DNA of 24,274 nt from JBHHYR01 sp046757585 (GTDB lineage: Bacteria; Desulfobacterota; Binatia; HRBIN30). Positions within the stretch are counted from its first letter, which is position 1; the number at the start of each line of letters is the position of its first letter. The position numbers were made by a program, and so were the translations under genes. The stretch lies in contig JBHHYR010000037.1 in NCBI GenBank assembly GCA_046757585.1, positions 1 through 24,274 of the forward strand. Reading direction: 5' to 3'. Under the pieces are notes generated by a model that saw only the letters and a list, made by a program, of their open reading frames with translations, ran no database searches and was not told where the DNA came from. Positions 14,985 to 23,297 of the stretch are shown one piece after another.

Positions 14985-16004
14985 GTGAGGCGTTTCCTCT
15001 GCGCGATCGCAGTTGCCATCTCGGCCGTGACGTTGGCGCGGCCCAGCCGCGCCGGGGAGCGAGTGTCCGCCGCGGTCTTGCGGCAGAACCTCTTCTCGGC
15101 CTGCTTTCAGAACGACCAAGAGGGGTGGGTGGTCGGTGATCTCGGACGGATCTTTCACACGACCGATGGCGCCAAGACCTGGCACATTCAGAGCGCGGGC
15201 AACGCCACACGCTCATTCGTGAGCCTCGCCTGTCCCGACGAAGGGGACCTCTGGGCCGCGGGGCAGGCAGGCGAGATTGCACACTCGGCTGACGCTGGCA
15301 CGACCTGGACGTTGCAGCGCAGTAGCACCAACCGCCAGCTCCTGGGCGTGGCGTTTGGCAATCGCCAGCGTGGCCTCGCGGTCGGTGATTTCGGCGTGAT
15401 GCTGCGCACCGGGGACGGAGGAGCCACGTGGGCCAAAGTGCCATTCCCGCAAGGCGTCACGCTGCCTCCGGACGTAGCCGAAGTCGTCGATCCGGGCGAT
15501 GTGGTCCTGTACGCCGTGTCCTTTGCTGATCCTGAGCATGCGTGGATCGTCGGTGAATTCGGTGTCATCCTCGCGTCCAGTGACGGTGGCCTCACCTGGC
15601 ACGCGCAGGACAGTCCCGTGCAGACCAGCCTGTTCGGCGTATTCTTTGCCGACCAGCAGCGAGGCTGGGCCGTTGGCCTCGAAGCGACCCTGCTGCAGAC
15701 GACCGACGGGGGGAGAACCTGGCGTAAGGTGCATGTCGAGTCGCCGTACGGCTTCGCGCTCGCGCTCTACGGCGTCCAGGTCCGCGGCAACTATGGTTGG
15801 GCGGTGGGCAACAGTGGATTCCTGCTGAACAGCAAGGATGCGGGTGCGACGTGGCAACTGGTCAACGTGCCAGTGCAGCTGCGCAGCAGTTGGTTTCGGG
15901 ACATGAGTTTGCTACCGGACGGGCGCGGCTACATCGTGGGCGCGAAGGGCCTGGTGCTGGCGGCGGACCGCGACCGCTTCACCCCCTCGAAGGTCCGCTT
16001 CTAG
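14985..16004 (+). CDS. YCF48/BNR-type seven-bladed beta-propeller, periplasmic
   Basis: The 339-residue product has a signal peptide (residues 1-23, ending PSRA) and seven repeats of about 40-60 residues with the pattern 'GWaVG..G.il.t.DGG.TW'. Examples are GWVVGDLGRIFHTTDGAKTW, GLAVGDFGVMLRTGDGGATW, AWIVGEFGVILASSDGGLTW and GWAVGNSGFLLNSKDAGATW; the last blade is partly decayed. Such repeats form the propeller seen in YCF48/HCF136, a photosystem II assembly factor, but no photosynthesis gene is near. In this operon it is likely a scaffold between the inner-membrane pump and the outer-membrane protein. The start is a GTG with AGGTGAG upstream. The RND gene follows 25 bases later. Confidence 0.88.
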   Translation: MRRFLCAIAVAISAVTLARPSRAGERVSAAVLRQNLFSACFQNDQEGWVVGDLGRIFHTTDGAKTWHIQSAGNATRSFVSLACPDEGDLWAAGQAGEIAHSADAGTTWTLQRSSTNRQLLGVAFGNRQRGLAVGDFGVMLRTGDGGATWAKVPFPQGVTLPPDVAEVVDPGDVVLYAVSFADPEHAWIVGEFGVILASSDGGLTWHAQDSPVQTSLFGVFFADQQRGWAVGLEATLLQTTDGGRTWRKVHVESPYGFALALYGVQVRGNYGWAVGNSGFLLNSKDAGATWQLVNVPVQLRSSWFRDMSLLPDGRGYIVGAKGLVLAADRDRFTPSKVRF

Positions 16005-16029
16005 CGATGGCGGCCGCAGGCCTCTCAGT

Positions 16030-18558
16030 ATGATTCCGCAGCGATGGATTGAAGCCTACCTCCGGTTTCTGTTGCGCCATCGCGGCGCGGTGACCGTCTT
16101 CGTCGCCCTGCTGACCACCTTCTTCGCATTCTCACTCAAAAACATCCGACTGCACACCGACTTTTTCGACTTCTACCCCCGCCGGCATCCTTACATCCGC
16201 TTTTACAACGAGTTCCGGAAGATGTTCGGCACTGCCAACATCATGAACGTGATCCTGGAAGTGAAAAAGGGGGACATTTATAACCCGGACACGCTGCAGA
16301 AGCTTGATCGGATCACGAAGTTCATGATCAACACCAAGGGCGTCGTCCCCTATCAGATTCTCTCCATCGCGCACCCGGCAGTGAATAGCCCCATGGTCCG
16401 CCAGGGGGCCGTCCAGGTTCGGCCAGTCTTTTATCCCGGCGTACCCAAAACCCAGGCGGATGCGGACCGGGTTCGGTTTCGGGTGTACGCGAACCCCAAC
16501 ATCCGCGGGCTGTACGTCGCCAACGACGACACGGCAGCCGTGGTCAACGTGGGCTTCTGGGAAGAAGCGTTAGATTTCCGGTACTTGTACGACCGGATGA
16601 TGGAGCTGAAGCGGAGCGAGGAAGACGCCAACCACACGATCTACATTACCGGGTTTCCCTGGCTGTACACGTCGGTGCTGCAGTACGCCGACCAGCTCTT
16701 CTACGTCTTCGGGCTCACCACCATATCGTTGGCATTTCTGCTGTACGCCTATTTCCGCACGTGGACGGGGATCTGGGTGCCGATTTTCTCCGGCCTCCTC
16801 TCAAGTGTGTGGGGGTTGGGGATCGCGGCCCTCCTCGGGTTCAATCTCGATCCGCTGGTGCTCGTCATCCCGATCTTCCTGACTGCCCGGGCGCTGAGTC
16901 ATTCCGTCCAATCGATGAACCGGTACCATGAAGAGTTCTACCGGCTCAACGACAAGCACCAGGCGATCGTGATCTCCTATTCCCATCTGTTCGCGCCCGC
17001 CATCGCCTCCATTGTCACCGATGGGATCGGCTTGTTGATCGTGGCGGTCGCCCCGATCCCGTTGATCCAGAAGGTGGCGATCTTCGCCAGCTTCTGGGTG
17101 GTTTCGATCTTCATCAGCGTCGTCACCCTGCATCCGATCATCTTGTCGTACATCAACCCGCCACCGCCCCCGACACCGCGGGCCGAAAAGCGCAAACCGC
17201 TGCCCATCGGGATCGCGACAGCCCTGCTCGGAGTAGTGGCAATGGCGGCCGCCGCACTCAATTACTGGGCCATCTTATCGGGGTTCTGGGCGTTTCTTGC
17301 GACCACACCTTTTCTCGGGTGGTATTGGCTGGCGTACTCCGAACGGATCTATCCCGCGTTTACCCAGCTCGTGATTCAAGCCAGCGAGGGCGCACGGCGC
17401 TGGGCGGTCATTGGGCTGACCGTGGCCCTCTACCTCCTGCTGCCAATGTGGGGCTGGACACTGAAAGTTGGAGACATGACGCCCGGGGCCGCGCTTCTGT
17501 TCCAGAGCCATCCCTATAACATCGCGCACAATAAGCTGAACCAGAAGTTCATCGGAGGCAGTCAACTCATCGTCATTGCGGACACCCTCAAGCCTGACGG
17601 GGTCAAGGGAGCGGGCGCGTTGACCGCGATGGACGAAATGGCCGACCACATGCAGTCGGCCAAGGGCGCCAGCGGCTCGGTGACCATCGTGTCGGTGGTC
17701 AAGCAGCTCGAGCGCCTGCAGCACGAGGGTGACCCCAAATGGGGTCTGGTGCCGACCAATCCGAGGGAAATCGGCCAGATCATCTACACCTTCACCAACA
17801 ACGCCGCGGTTGGCTCCTTGAACTTCTTCATGGATCCCAGCGCGCGTTACGGCTCGATTATCACCTTCTTCCGTGAACATTCCCATGATACCATCATGGA
17901 CGCGATCGCATGGGCGAAGGACTTCGGGGACAACTACACGGGCGGCGACGTCCGGTTCCGTTACGCCGGCGGTCTTTTCGGCATCCTGGCCGCCGTCAAC
18001 GAAGCTGTGGAGAACTCCTACTGGCTCAGCCTCGGCATGATTTTCGCCGTGGTTTACTTCTGCCTCTACCTCACCTACGGTTCCTGGTATGCGTCGTTCA
18101 TTCTGATGATCCCGGTCGTCCTTTCGCAGCTTGCAGCTGAAGCGTTGATGGTGGTCCTTCATATCGACCTCAACGTCAACTCGCTGCCGATTGCCGCCGC
18201 CGGGGCGGGCGTGGGGGTCGACTACGGTATCTACCACTTCAGCCGCATGATCGATACGTACGACGAGATCGGCAAGCTTGATGAAGCCGTCGACTACGCC
18301 ACCGCCACGACGGGGAAGGCCATCATCTTCACGGCCAGCACGATGATCGCCGGAACGATCTTCTGGTGGTTTTCGGATTTGAAGTTCCAGGCCGAAATGG
18401 GATTCCTGCTCGCCTTGCTGATGATCTTCAATACCTTTGGCGGTCTGGTGGTTGTACCGGCGTTCGTAAAAGCCCTGCGGCCCGGCTTTCTGGTGAAGCG
18501 CAAACCAAGGGCAGTGGTCACGGGGCACAAACCGGCAGTGGTCAGTTACGGAGGCTGA
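16030..18558 (+). CDS. RND/MMPL-family transporter (HAE3-like)
   Basis: The 842-residue inner-membrane protein has the two-fold RND layout. One span at about 18-38 is followed by a periplasmic domain and five spans (222-385). A second half begins near residue 457 with a periplasmic domain and five spans ending near 815. An extra pair of hydrophobic segments (IGIATALLGVVAMAAAALNY and FWAFLATTPFLGWYWLAY, about 397-440) lies between the halves. The second half has GVGVDYGIYHFSR with Asp731, the usual proton-relay site, while the matching place in the first half reads FLTARALSHSVQ with no acidic residue. Relatives export lipids, hopanoids or other hydrophobic molecules. The substrate is unknown. 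The ribosome site is weak, so coupling to the gene upstream is likely. Confidence 0.9.
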   Translation: MIPQRWIEAYLRFLLRHRGAVTVFVALLTTFFAFSLKNIRLHTDFFDFYPRRHPYIRFYNEFRKMFGTANIMNVILEVKKGDIYNPDTLQKLDRITKFMINTKGVVPYQILSIAHPAVNSPMVRQGAVQVRPVFYPGVPKTQADADRVRFRVYANPNIRGLYVANDDTAAVVNVGFWEEALDFRYLYDRMMELKRSEEDANHTIYITGFPWLYTSVLQYADQLFYVFGLTTISLAFLLYAYFRTWTGIWVPIFSGLLSSVWGLGIAALLGFNLDPLVLVIPIFLTARALSHSVQSMNRYHEEFYRLNDKHQAIVISYSHLFAPAIASIVTDGIGLLIVAVAPIPLIQKVAIFASFWVVSIFISVVTLHPIILSYINPPPPPTPRAEKRKPLPIGIATALLGVVAMAAAALNYWAILSGFWAFLATTPFLGWYWLAYSERIYPAFTQLVIQASEGARRWAVIGLTVALYLLLPMWGWTLKVGDMTPGAALLFQSHPYNIAHNKLNQKFIGGSQLIVIADTLKPDGVKGAGALTAMDEMADHMQSAKGASGSVTIVSVVKQLERLQHEGDPKWGLVPTNPREIGQIIYTFTNNAAVGSLNFFMDPSARYGSIITFFREHSHDTIMDAIAWAKDFGDNYTGGDVRFRYAGGLFGILAAVNEAVENSYWLSLGMIFAVVYFCLYLTYGSWYASFILMIPVVLSQLAAEALMVVLHIDLNVNSLPIAAAGAGVGVDYGIYHFSRMIDTYDEIGKLDEAVDYATATTGKAIIFTASTMIAGTIFWWFSDLKFQAEMGFLLALLMIFNTFGGLVVVPAFVKALRPGFLVKRKPRAVVTGHKPAVVSYGG

Positions 18559-18572
18559 ACGGCCGGACGATG

Positions 18573-18587
18573 CGACGATTGTCGTCG
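18573..18587 (+). repeat. Short intercistronic hairpin before the DUF1329 gene
   Basis: CGACGA, loop TTG, TCGTCG forms a perfect 6-bp stem directly followed by the AGGAGGTG ribosome site of the DUF1329 gene. A stem here could protect the downstream message or tune initiation. Its closeness to the ribosome site makes a chance origin less appealing, but the stem is short. Confidence 0.35.
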
Positions 18588-18603
18588 AGGAGGTGTTTTT
18601 CAT

Positions 18604-19911
18604 ATGACAGTACACAGACAGGCCACTGTGTGGCGGGCCGTGTGCCTATGCGTCCTAACCTGCATGCTCACCAGCGGGCCAGTGCACGCGGAGGACAACG
18701 GGAACAAACCGTGGATCCTCGACAGCAACAACTGGCAGCTGGGAAAGGGCCTCTTGCCAGAAGTGATTCTGAACCGGGTCAAGAGCGGTGACTACCATTA
18801 TCGCGTGGTCCCGGTTGATCCGGACAAGTTTAAGCAGAACTACTCCAAGAAGTTCTGGGAAGCTAGCGAAGCCAACGCCGGCAAGTACGACGTTGACGCG
18901 GCAACGTGTGGCCTGAAGGACCTGAAGACGGGGAAGATCCCCGACTTCTATTTCGGCTATCCGTTCCCAAAGATCGACCCGAAAGACCCGAACGCCGCTT
19001 GCAAGATGGCCTGGAACTTCACCGCCGCCAACGAGATGGGCAACGGGCAGGGTGCTACTTTCACCCTCAACGGTGTCGACGGCACCGGCGAGTTCAAACG
19101 CATCAAGCTCTGGCTGCACGTCAACTCGTATATGGGCCGTTCCGCCGGGCCGATTCCGAACCCGGACAACCTCCGGGATGTGAGCATGTCCAACGTCTTG
19201 GAACCGCAGGACGTTGACGGAGTAGGTGGTTTGACCAAGCGCCTCAACGACTGGACCTCGCAGGACCAGGCATGGTTTTACGTACCCGCCACGCGGCGCG
19301 TCCGTCGCGTGAATGCGGCGACGCGTTCTGACCCGGTAGCCGGCCTGGACATCTTCGCCGATGATCTCAACTGCTATGGCGGGAAGGTCGAGTACTACAA
19401 ATGGAAACTGCTTGGCGAAGGCAACGTCCTGGCGCCGGTCCTACGCCCCTATCCCCTGCCCCAAAAGAAGGTAAGTCCGACCCGATGGACAGTCGAGATT
19501 CCGTACTTCAAGGCGGCTTACGAAACGCCAGGTGCGAAGGGCGCCCCCTGGCTCATTGTGGAGAACCTCCAGATGATTCCCCGCCCCGTGTGGATCATTG
19601 AAGGAGAATCACAAGATCCATACTACAATTTCGGCAAGGTCATCATGTACATGGACAAGGACATGTATCGCATTTGGTGGAAGCTGGTGCACAATCGCGC
19701 CGGCGAGTATTTCTACAACGCGATGTGCGCCTACCACTGGTCGAAGAACGCTGATGGGACGTTCACGACCGTCACGCCCAACATGGTCGTGGGCGTGAAC
19801 GACAAAACCAACCGTTCGGCGCTCGGGGGACGTTACAGCTCACAGTTCATCGAAACCAATTTCGAGAATGATTACTTCACGCTGCATCACCTGACTCACA
19901 TGTCCGATTGA
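18604..19911 (+). CDS. DUF1329-family periplasmic protein
   Basis: The 435-residue product has a signal peptide (ATVWRAVCLCVLTCMLTSGP, then VHA before EDNG). Family features include the KIPDFYFGYPFPKIDPKDPN segment near 117-136, WFYVPATRRVRRVNAATRSD near 227-246, and GLDIFADDLNCYGGKVEYY after it. DUF1329 proteins are thought to be related to LolA/LolB-type lipid carriers and almost always occur with DUF1302 proteins. The role here is inferred as a shuttle across the periplasm between the pump and the outer membrane. A strong GAGGAGG site precedes the ATG. It is the last gene of the operon, followed by a stem-loop. Confidence 0.88.
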   Translation: MTVHRQATVWRAVCLCVLTCMLTSGPVHAEDNGNKPWILDSNNWQLGKGLLPEVILNRVKSGDYHYRVVPVDPDKFKQNYSKKFWEASEANAGKYDVDAATCGLKDLKTGKIPDFYFGYPFPKIDPKDPNAACKMAWNFTAANEMGNGQGATFTLNGVDGTGEFKRIKLWLHVNSYMGRSAGPIPNPDNLRDVSMSNVLEPQDVDGVGGLTKRLNDWTSQDQAWFYVPATRRVRRVNAATRSDPVAGLDIFADDLNCYGGKVEYYKWKLLGEGNVLAPVLRPYPLPQKKVSPTRWTVEIPYFKAAYETPGAKGAPWLIVENLQMIPRPVWIIEGESQDPYYNFGKVIMYMDKDMYRIWWKLVHNRAGEYFYNAMCAYHWSKNADGTFTTVTPNMVVGVNDKTNRSALGGRYSSQFIETNFENDYFTLHHLTHMSD

Positions 19912-19942
19912 CTGCACCCTGGACGCCGCAGGCGGGGACGAA

Positions 19943-19974
19943 GAACGGGGCGGGACGAGCGACTCCCCCCGTTC
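19943..19974 (+). terminator. Stem-loop after the DUF1329 gene
   Basis: GAACGGGG (19943-19950) pairs with CCCCGTTC (19967-19974) across a 16-base loop, 32 bases after the operon stop codon. It lacks a T-tract, so it may be a weak or factor-assisted terminator or a 3' stabiliser. Confidence 0.45.
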
Positions 19975-20074
19975 CGCCGCTGTACTGGTTCACTGCCGCG
20001 AGCAGCGCCGCCTGCGTATCGAGCGGCCCCCGCCGGCACCTCCAGACCGATCAGTACGGCAGGCCGCGGCGGCG

Positions 20075-20398
20075 TTAGTCGCGCTGCCGGAATTCCTGCC
20101 GCAGCCAGCGAGCAATCCAGCCCTCATTCTCACGCCGTGCCAGCTCCTGCAACTCGCCCTCACCGAGCCATATGCCATGGCAGACGGGGCATTCATCGAC
20201 CGACACGTCGTGCAGGCTGCGTTCCTGCAACTGGGTGCCGCATTGTGGGCACCGTCCGAGCCCCTGCTTGGCGCCGCCTTCCTTGTAACGCAGCTTCTCG
20301 AGGAGCTCGCGATCGCGTTTCGCAAAGTACTGGTCTTCCCGTGCGCGCTCTGCGTCACGCAACTTGTTCCCGAAACGATCCTTTTCATCCGGGTTCAT
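20075..20398 (-). CDS. Small TFIIB-type zinc-ribbon protein
   Basis: The 107-residue product has a charged helical N-terminus (residues 1-40, rich in Lys, Arg and Glu) and a zinc ribbon with CPQC (50-53) and CPVC (70-73). The sequence DECPVCHGIWLGEGELQEL matches the zf-TFIIB family ('CP.C.G.WLd.gEl..i'). Proteins of this kind occur widely in bacteria and have no settled function; they may bind nucleic acid or partner proteins. The ATG at 20398 has a good GAGGGGAGAG site, while longer frames add residues without support. It is transcribed away from clpB, so the two may share a regulatory region of about 220 bases. Confidence 0.75.
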   Translation of the reverse strand: MNPDEKDRFGNKLRDAERAREDQYFAKRDRELLEKLRYKEGGAKQGLGRCPQCGTQLQERSLHDVSVDECPVCHGIWLGEGELQELARRENEGWIARWLRQEFRQRD

Positions 20399-20542
20399 CA
20401 CGGCTCTCCCCTCTCCCGATCCTTGTACACAGCACGCGTCACCCTCCGCTTGCGTCGGTCCTGGCGGGCTTCGCCTCCGTTCAACGTCAAGGTAGCGGCC
20501 GCTTCTCCGGTTTGTCAACGTGGCTCTGCGCCGTTGTCACGC

Positions 20543-20563
20543 GTCCCAGGCGCCGCCAGGGAC
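20543..20563. promoter_or_regulatory. Imperfect 21-bp palindrome upstream of clpB
   Basis: GTCCC, A, GGCG, central C, CGCC, A, GGGAC is symmetric apart from an A-A mismatch. It lies 10 bases before a possible clpB -35 box in the region shared with the divergent zinc-ribbon gene. It could be an operator. It does not match the CIRCE element or a sigma-32 promoter known for many clpB genes. Confidence 0.25.
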
Positions 20564-20572
20564 CCGCGGGGG

Positions 20573-20600
20573 TTGTCTTCACGCTCGCGATGGTTATTGT
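20573..20600 (+). promoter_or_regulatory. Weak candidate promoter for clpB
   Basis: TTGTCT (20573-20578) and TATTGT (20595-20600) are 16 bases apart, ending 20 bases before the ATG. Each hexamer matches four of six consensus bases. I see no heat-shock sigma-32 pair. Confidence 0.25.
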
Positions 20601-20620
20601 CGTAACGGAACGGAGAACTG

Positions 20621-23241
20621 ATGAACATCAATCGCTTCACAGAAAAGTCGCAAGCGGCGCTGCACGAGGCCCAATCGATCGCCACGCGCCGGAGCCATCA
20701 GGGAGTTGACGTCGAGCACCTGTTGCTGGCGATCGTTGAGCAGCCAGATGGTCTGGCGCCGGCGGTCTTGCAGGCAGGGGGCGGCGACGTGGCACGTTTG
20801 CGGAAACGGCTGGGTGAGGAACTGCAGCGCCTTCCGCAAGTCTCCGGGCCCACTGGTGTACCCGAACAGATTTACGTCACGCAACGACTCAGCCGGGTTC
20901 TCACCCGCGCCGAAAACGAAGCGGCGGCCCTCCAGGACGAGTACGTCAGTATTGAGCACCTGCTGCTCGCCATCCTCGAGGAGCCGGGTAGCGCCGGGAA
21001 GCTGCTCCGCGAGCAAGGTCTGTCCCGCGAGGCCCTGATGGCTGCCTTGCAGAAAATTCGCGGTGGACAGCGGGTCACCAGCCCGACGCCTGAGACGACT
21101 TACCAGGCACTGGAACGCTACGGGCGTGATCTCACCAAACTGGCCGCACAGGGAAAGCTCGATCCGGTCATCGGACGCGATGACGAGATTCGCCGTGTCA
21201 TCCAAGTTCTTTCGCGTCGGACCAAGAATAACCCGGTTCTGATCGGGGAACCCGGGGTCGGCAAGACTGCCATTGTCGAGGGGCTCGCGCAGCGCGTGGT
21301 GCGCAAAGACGTCCCCGAGGGGCTCAAGGAGCGGCGCGTGGTGGCGTTGGACATGGGTGCCGTGGTCGCCGGCGCCAAGTTTCGCGGCGAGTTCGAGGAG
21401 CGTCTGAAGGCCGTCCTCAAGGAAGTGCAGGACGCTGGCGGCGCGGTCATCCTCTTCATCGACGAGTTGCACACCGTGGTGGGCGCGGGGGCTGCGGAGG
21501 GAGCCATGGACGCCAGCAACCTCCTGAAACCCATGTTGGCACGCGGCGACCTGCACTGCATTGGTGCCACGACGCTCGACGAGTACCGCAAGCACATCGA
21601 GAAGGACGCCGCGCTGGAACGCCGTTTCCAACCGGTGATGGTCGACCAGCCGTCGGTTGAAGATACGATCTCGATCCTCCGAGGGCTGCGTGAGCGCTAC
21701 GAGGTGCACCACGGGGTCCGTATCAAAGATGCAGCGCTGGTCACCGCCGCTGTCCTCTCACAGCGCTATATTTCAGACCGCTTCTTACCCGACAAGGCCA
21801 TCGACCTCGTCGACGAGGCCGCCGCAAAACTGCGCACCGAAATCGATTCGATGCCAACCGAACTGGACGACGTCTCACGCCGTGTCATGCAGTTGGAGAT
21901 CGAACGGGAAGCGCTCAAAAAGGAAACCGACGCCGCCTCACGGCACCGCCTGCAGAAACTGGAAAAGGACCTCAGCAACCTGCGTGCGGATGCGGCCGCC
22001 TTGCGGGCCCGCTGGGAGGTGGAAAAGGACGCGATCGGCCGCCTGCGCGAGCTGCGGCGGCGCATCGAGGAGACCAAGGTCGACATCGAGAAGGCCGAAC
22101 GGCAGTACGACCTGAACCGCGTGGCCGAACTCAGGTACGGTACCTTGGCACAATTGGAGCGTCAGTTGGCCGGCGAGGAAGAGGACTTGGCGAAGAAGGA
22201 AGGGACCAGCCGACTCATCAAGGAAGAGGTTGACGAGGACGACGTCGCCGAGGTGGTAGCACGGTGGACGGGCATCCCGGTCAGCAAGCTCCTGGAAGGA
22301 GAAATGGAGAAGCTCCTGCATCTCGAGGAGCACTTGCACAAGCGCGTGGTTGGGCAGGATGAGGCCGTCACGGCAGTCGCCGATGCGGTCATTCGAGCCC
22401 GGGCCGGTATCAAAGACCCCAATCGACCCATCGGGTCGTTCATCTTCCTCGGCCCCACCGGTGTAGGTAAAACCGAGCTGGGCCGTGCCCTCGCCCAGTT
22501 CCTGTTCGACGATGAGGCGGCCATGGTGCGTATCGACATGTCCGAGTACATGGAGAAGCACACCGTCGCACGCTTGATCGGCGCCCCCCCGGGTTACGTC
22601 GGCTACGAAGAAGGCGGACAGTTGACCGAGGCCGTGCGGCGCCGGCCGTACTCGGTGGTGCTCTTCGACGAAATCGAGAAGGCGCATCACGACGTGTTCA
22701 ACACCATGCTCCAGATCCTCGATGACGGACGCCTCACGGATGGCCACGGCCGCACGGTGGATTTCAAGAACACCGTCGTCATCATGACCTCGAACGTCGG
22801 CAGCCAACTGATTCTAGGGTCCCGCGCCGCAGGGGGCGCTCAGGCCTACGAACGCATGAAGGCTGACGTCCTGGACGCGTTGCGCGAGCACTTTCGACCG
22901 GAGTTTCTCAACCGCGTCGACGAAGTCGTGGTGTTTCACAGCCTAACGTTGCCCCAGCTGAAACAGATCGTCGTCATTCAGCTCGACCGCCTGCGGGCCC
23001 GCCTGGCTGAGCGCAAGATCGAGATCGAGTTGACCGACGCGGCGCTCGAACACTTCGCCCGCACCGGTTTCGACCCGGTTTACGGGGCACGGCCGCTCAA
23101 ACGGCTCCTACAGAAGGAGCTGGAGACTGCCCTTGGCCGCAAGCTGATTGCGGGGGAGCTGCACACAACACGCGCGTTGTGGTGGACTACCGCGGCGACG
23201 CACTCGTCTTCACCAGTGTCCCGCTGGCGGAAGCCGCGTGA
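20621..23241 (+). CDS. clpB: ATP-dependent chaperone ClpB, with a one-base frameshift near the 3' end
   Basis: ClpB is the hexameric cytoplasmic disaggregase that works with DnaK. All domains are present: N-domain (1-150), first AAA+ with Walker A GEPGVGKT (209-216) and FIDELHT, coiled-coil middle domain (about 405-525), second AAA+ with Walker A GPTGVGKT (611-618) and VVLFDEIEKAHHDVFNTMLQ, and a C-terminal domain. After residue 848 (AGEL then His) the frame breaks. One missing base between 23164 and 23165 would restore DNTRVVVDYRGDALVF and TSVPLAEAA with TGA at 23239-23241, about 873 residues, the normal ClpB length. Unrepaired, the frame runs about 100 codons into the antisense of the next gene. 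The ATG at 20621 has GGAG upstream. This may be a sequencing or assembly error or a real mutation. Confidence 0.9.
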
Positions 23242-23246
23242 CACCT

Positions 23247-23282
23247 CCGGGCCGGTAGCCACCAGAAATGGCCGCCGCCCGG
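23247..23282. terminator. Bidirectional stem-loop between convergent clpB and diiron genes
   Basis: CCGGGC, bulged C, GGTAGCCA, loop CCAGAAA, then TGGCCGCC and GCCCGG form a stem of about 14 pairs with one bulge, one wobble and one mismatch. It lies exactly between the restored clpB stop (23241) and the stop of the facing gene (23298). There is no T-tract. Its place supports the shorter, frame-corrected end of clpB. Confidence 0.5.
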
Positions 23283-23297
23283 CGCTCCCGCACGGGT

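Noticed and set aside
17275..18615. 446-codon minus-strand open frame opposite the RND gene
   Set aside because: It is a shadow of the RND reading frame with biased His/Asp/Val composition and no family match.
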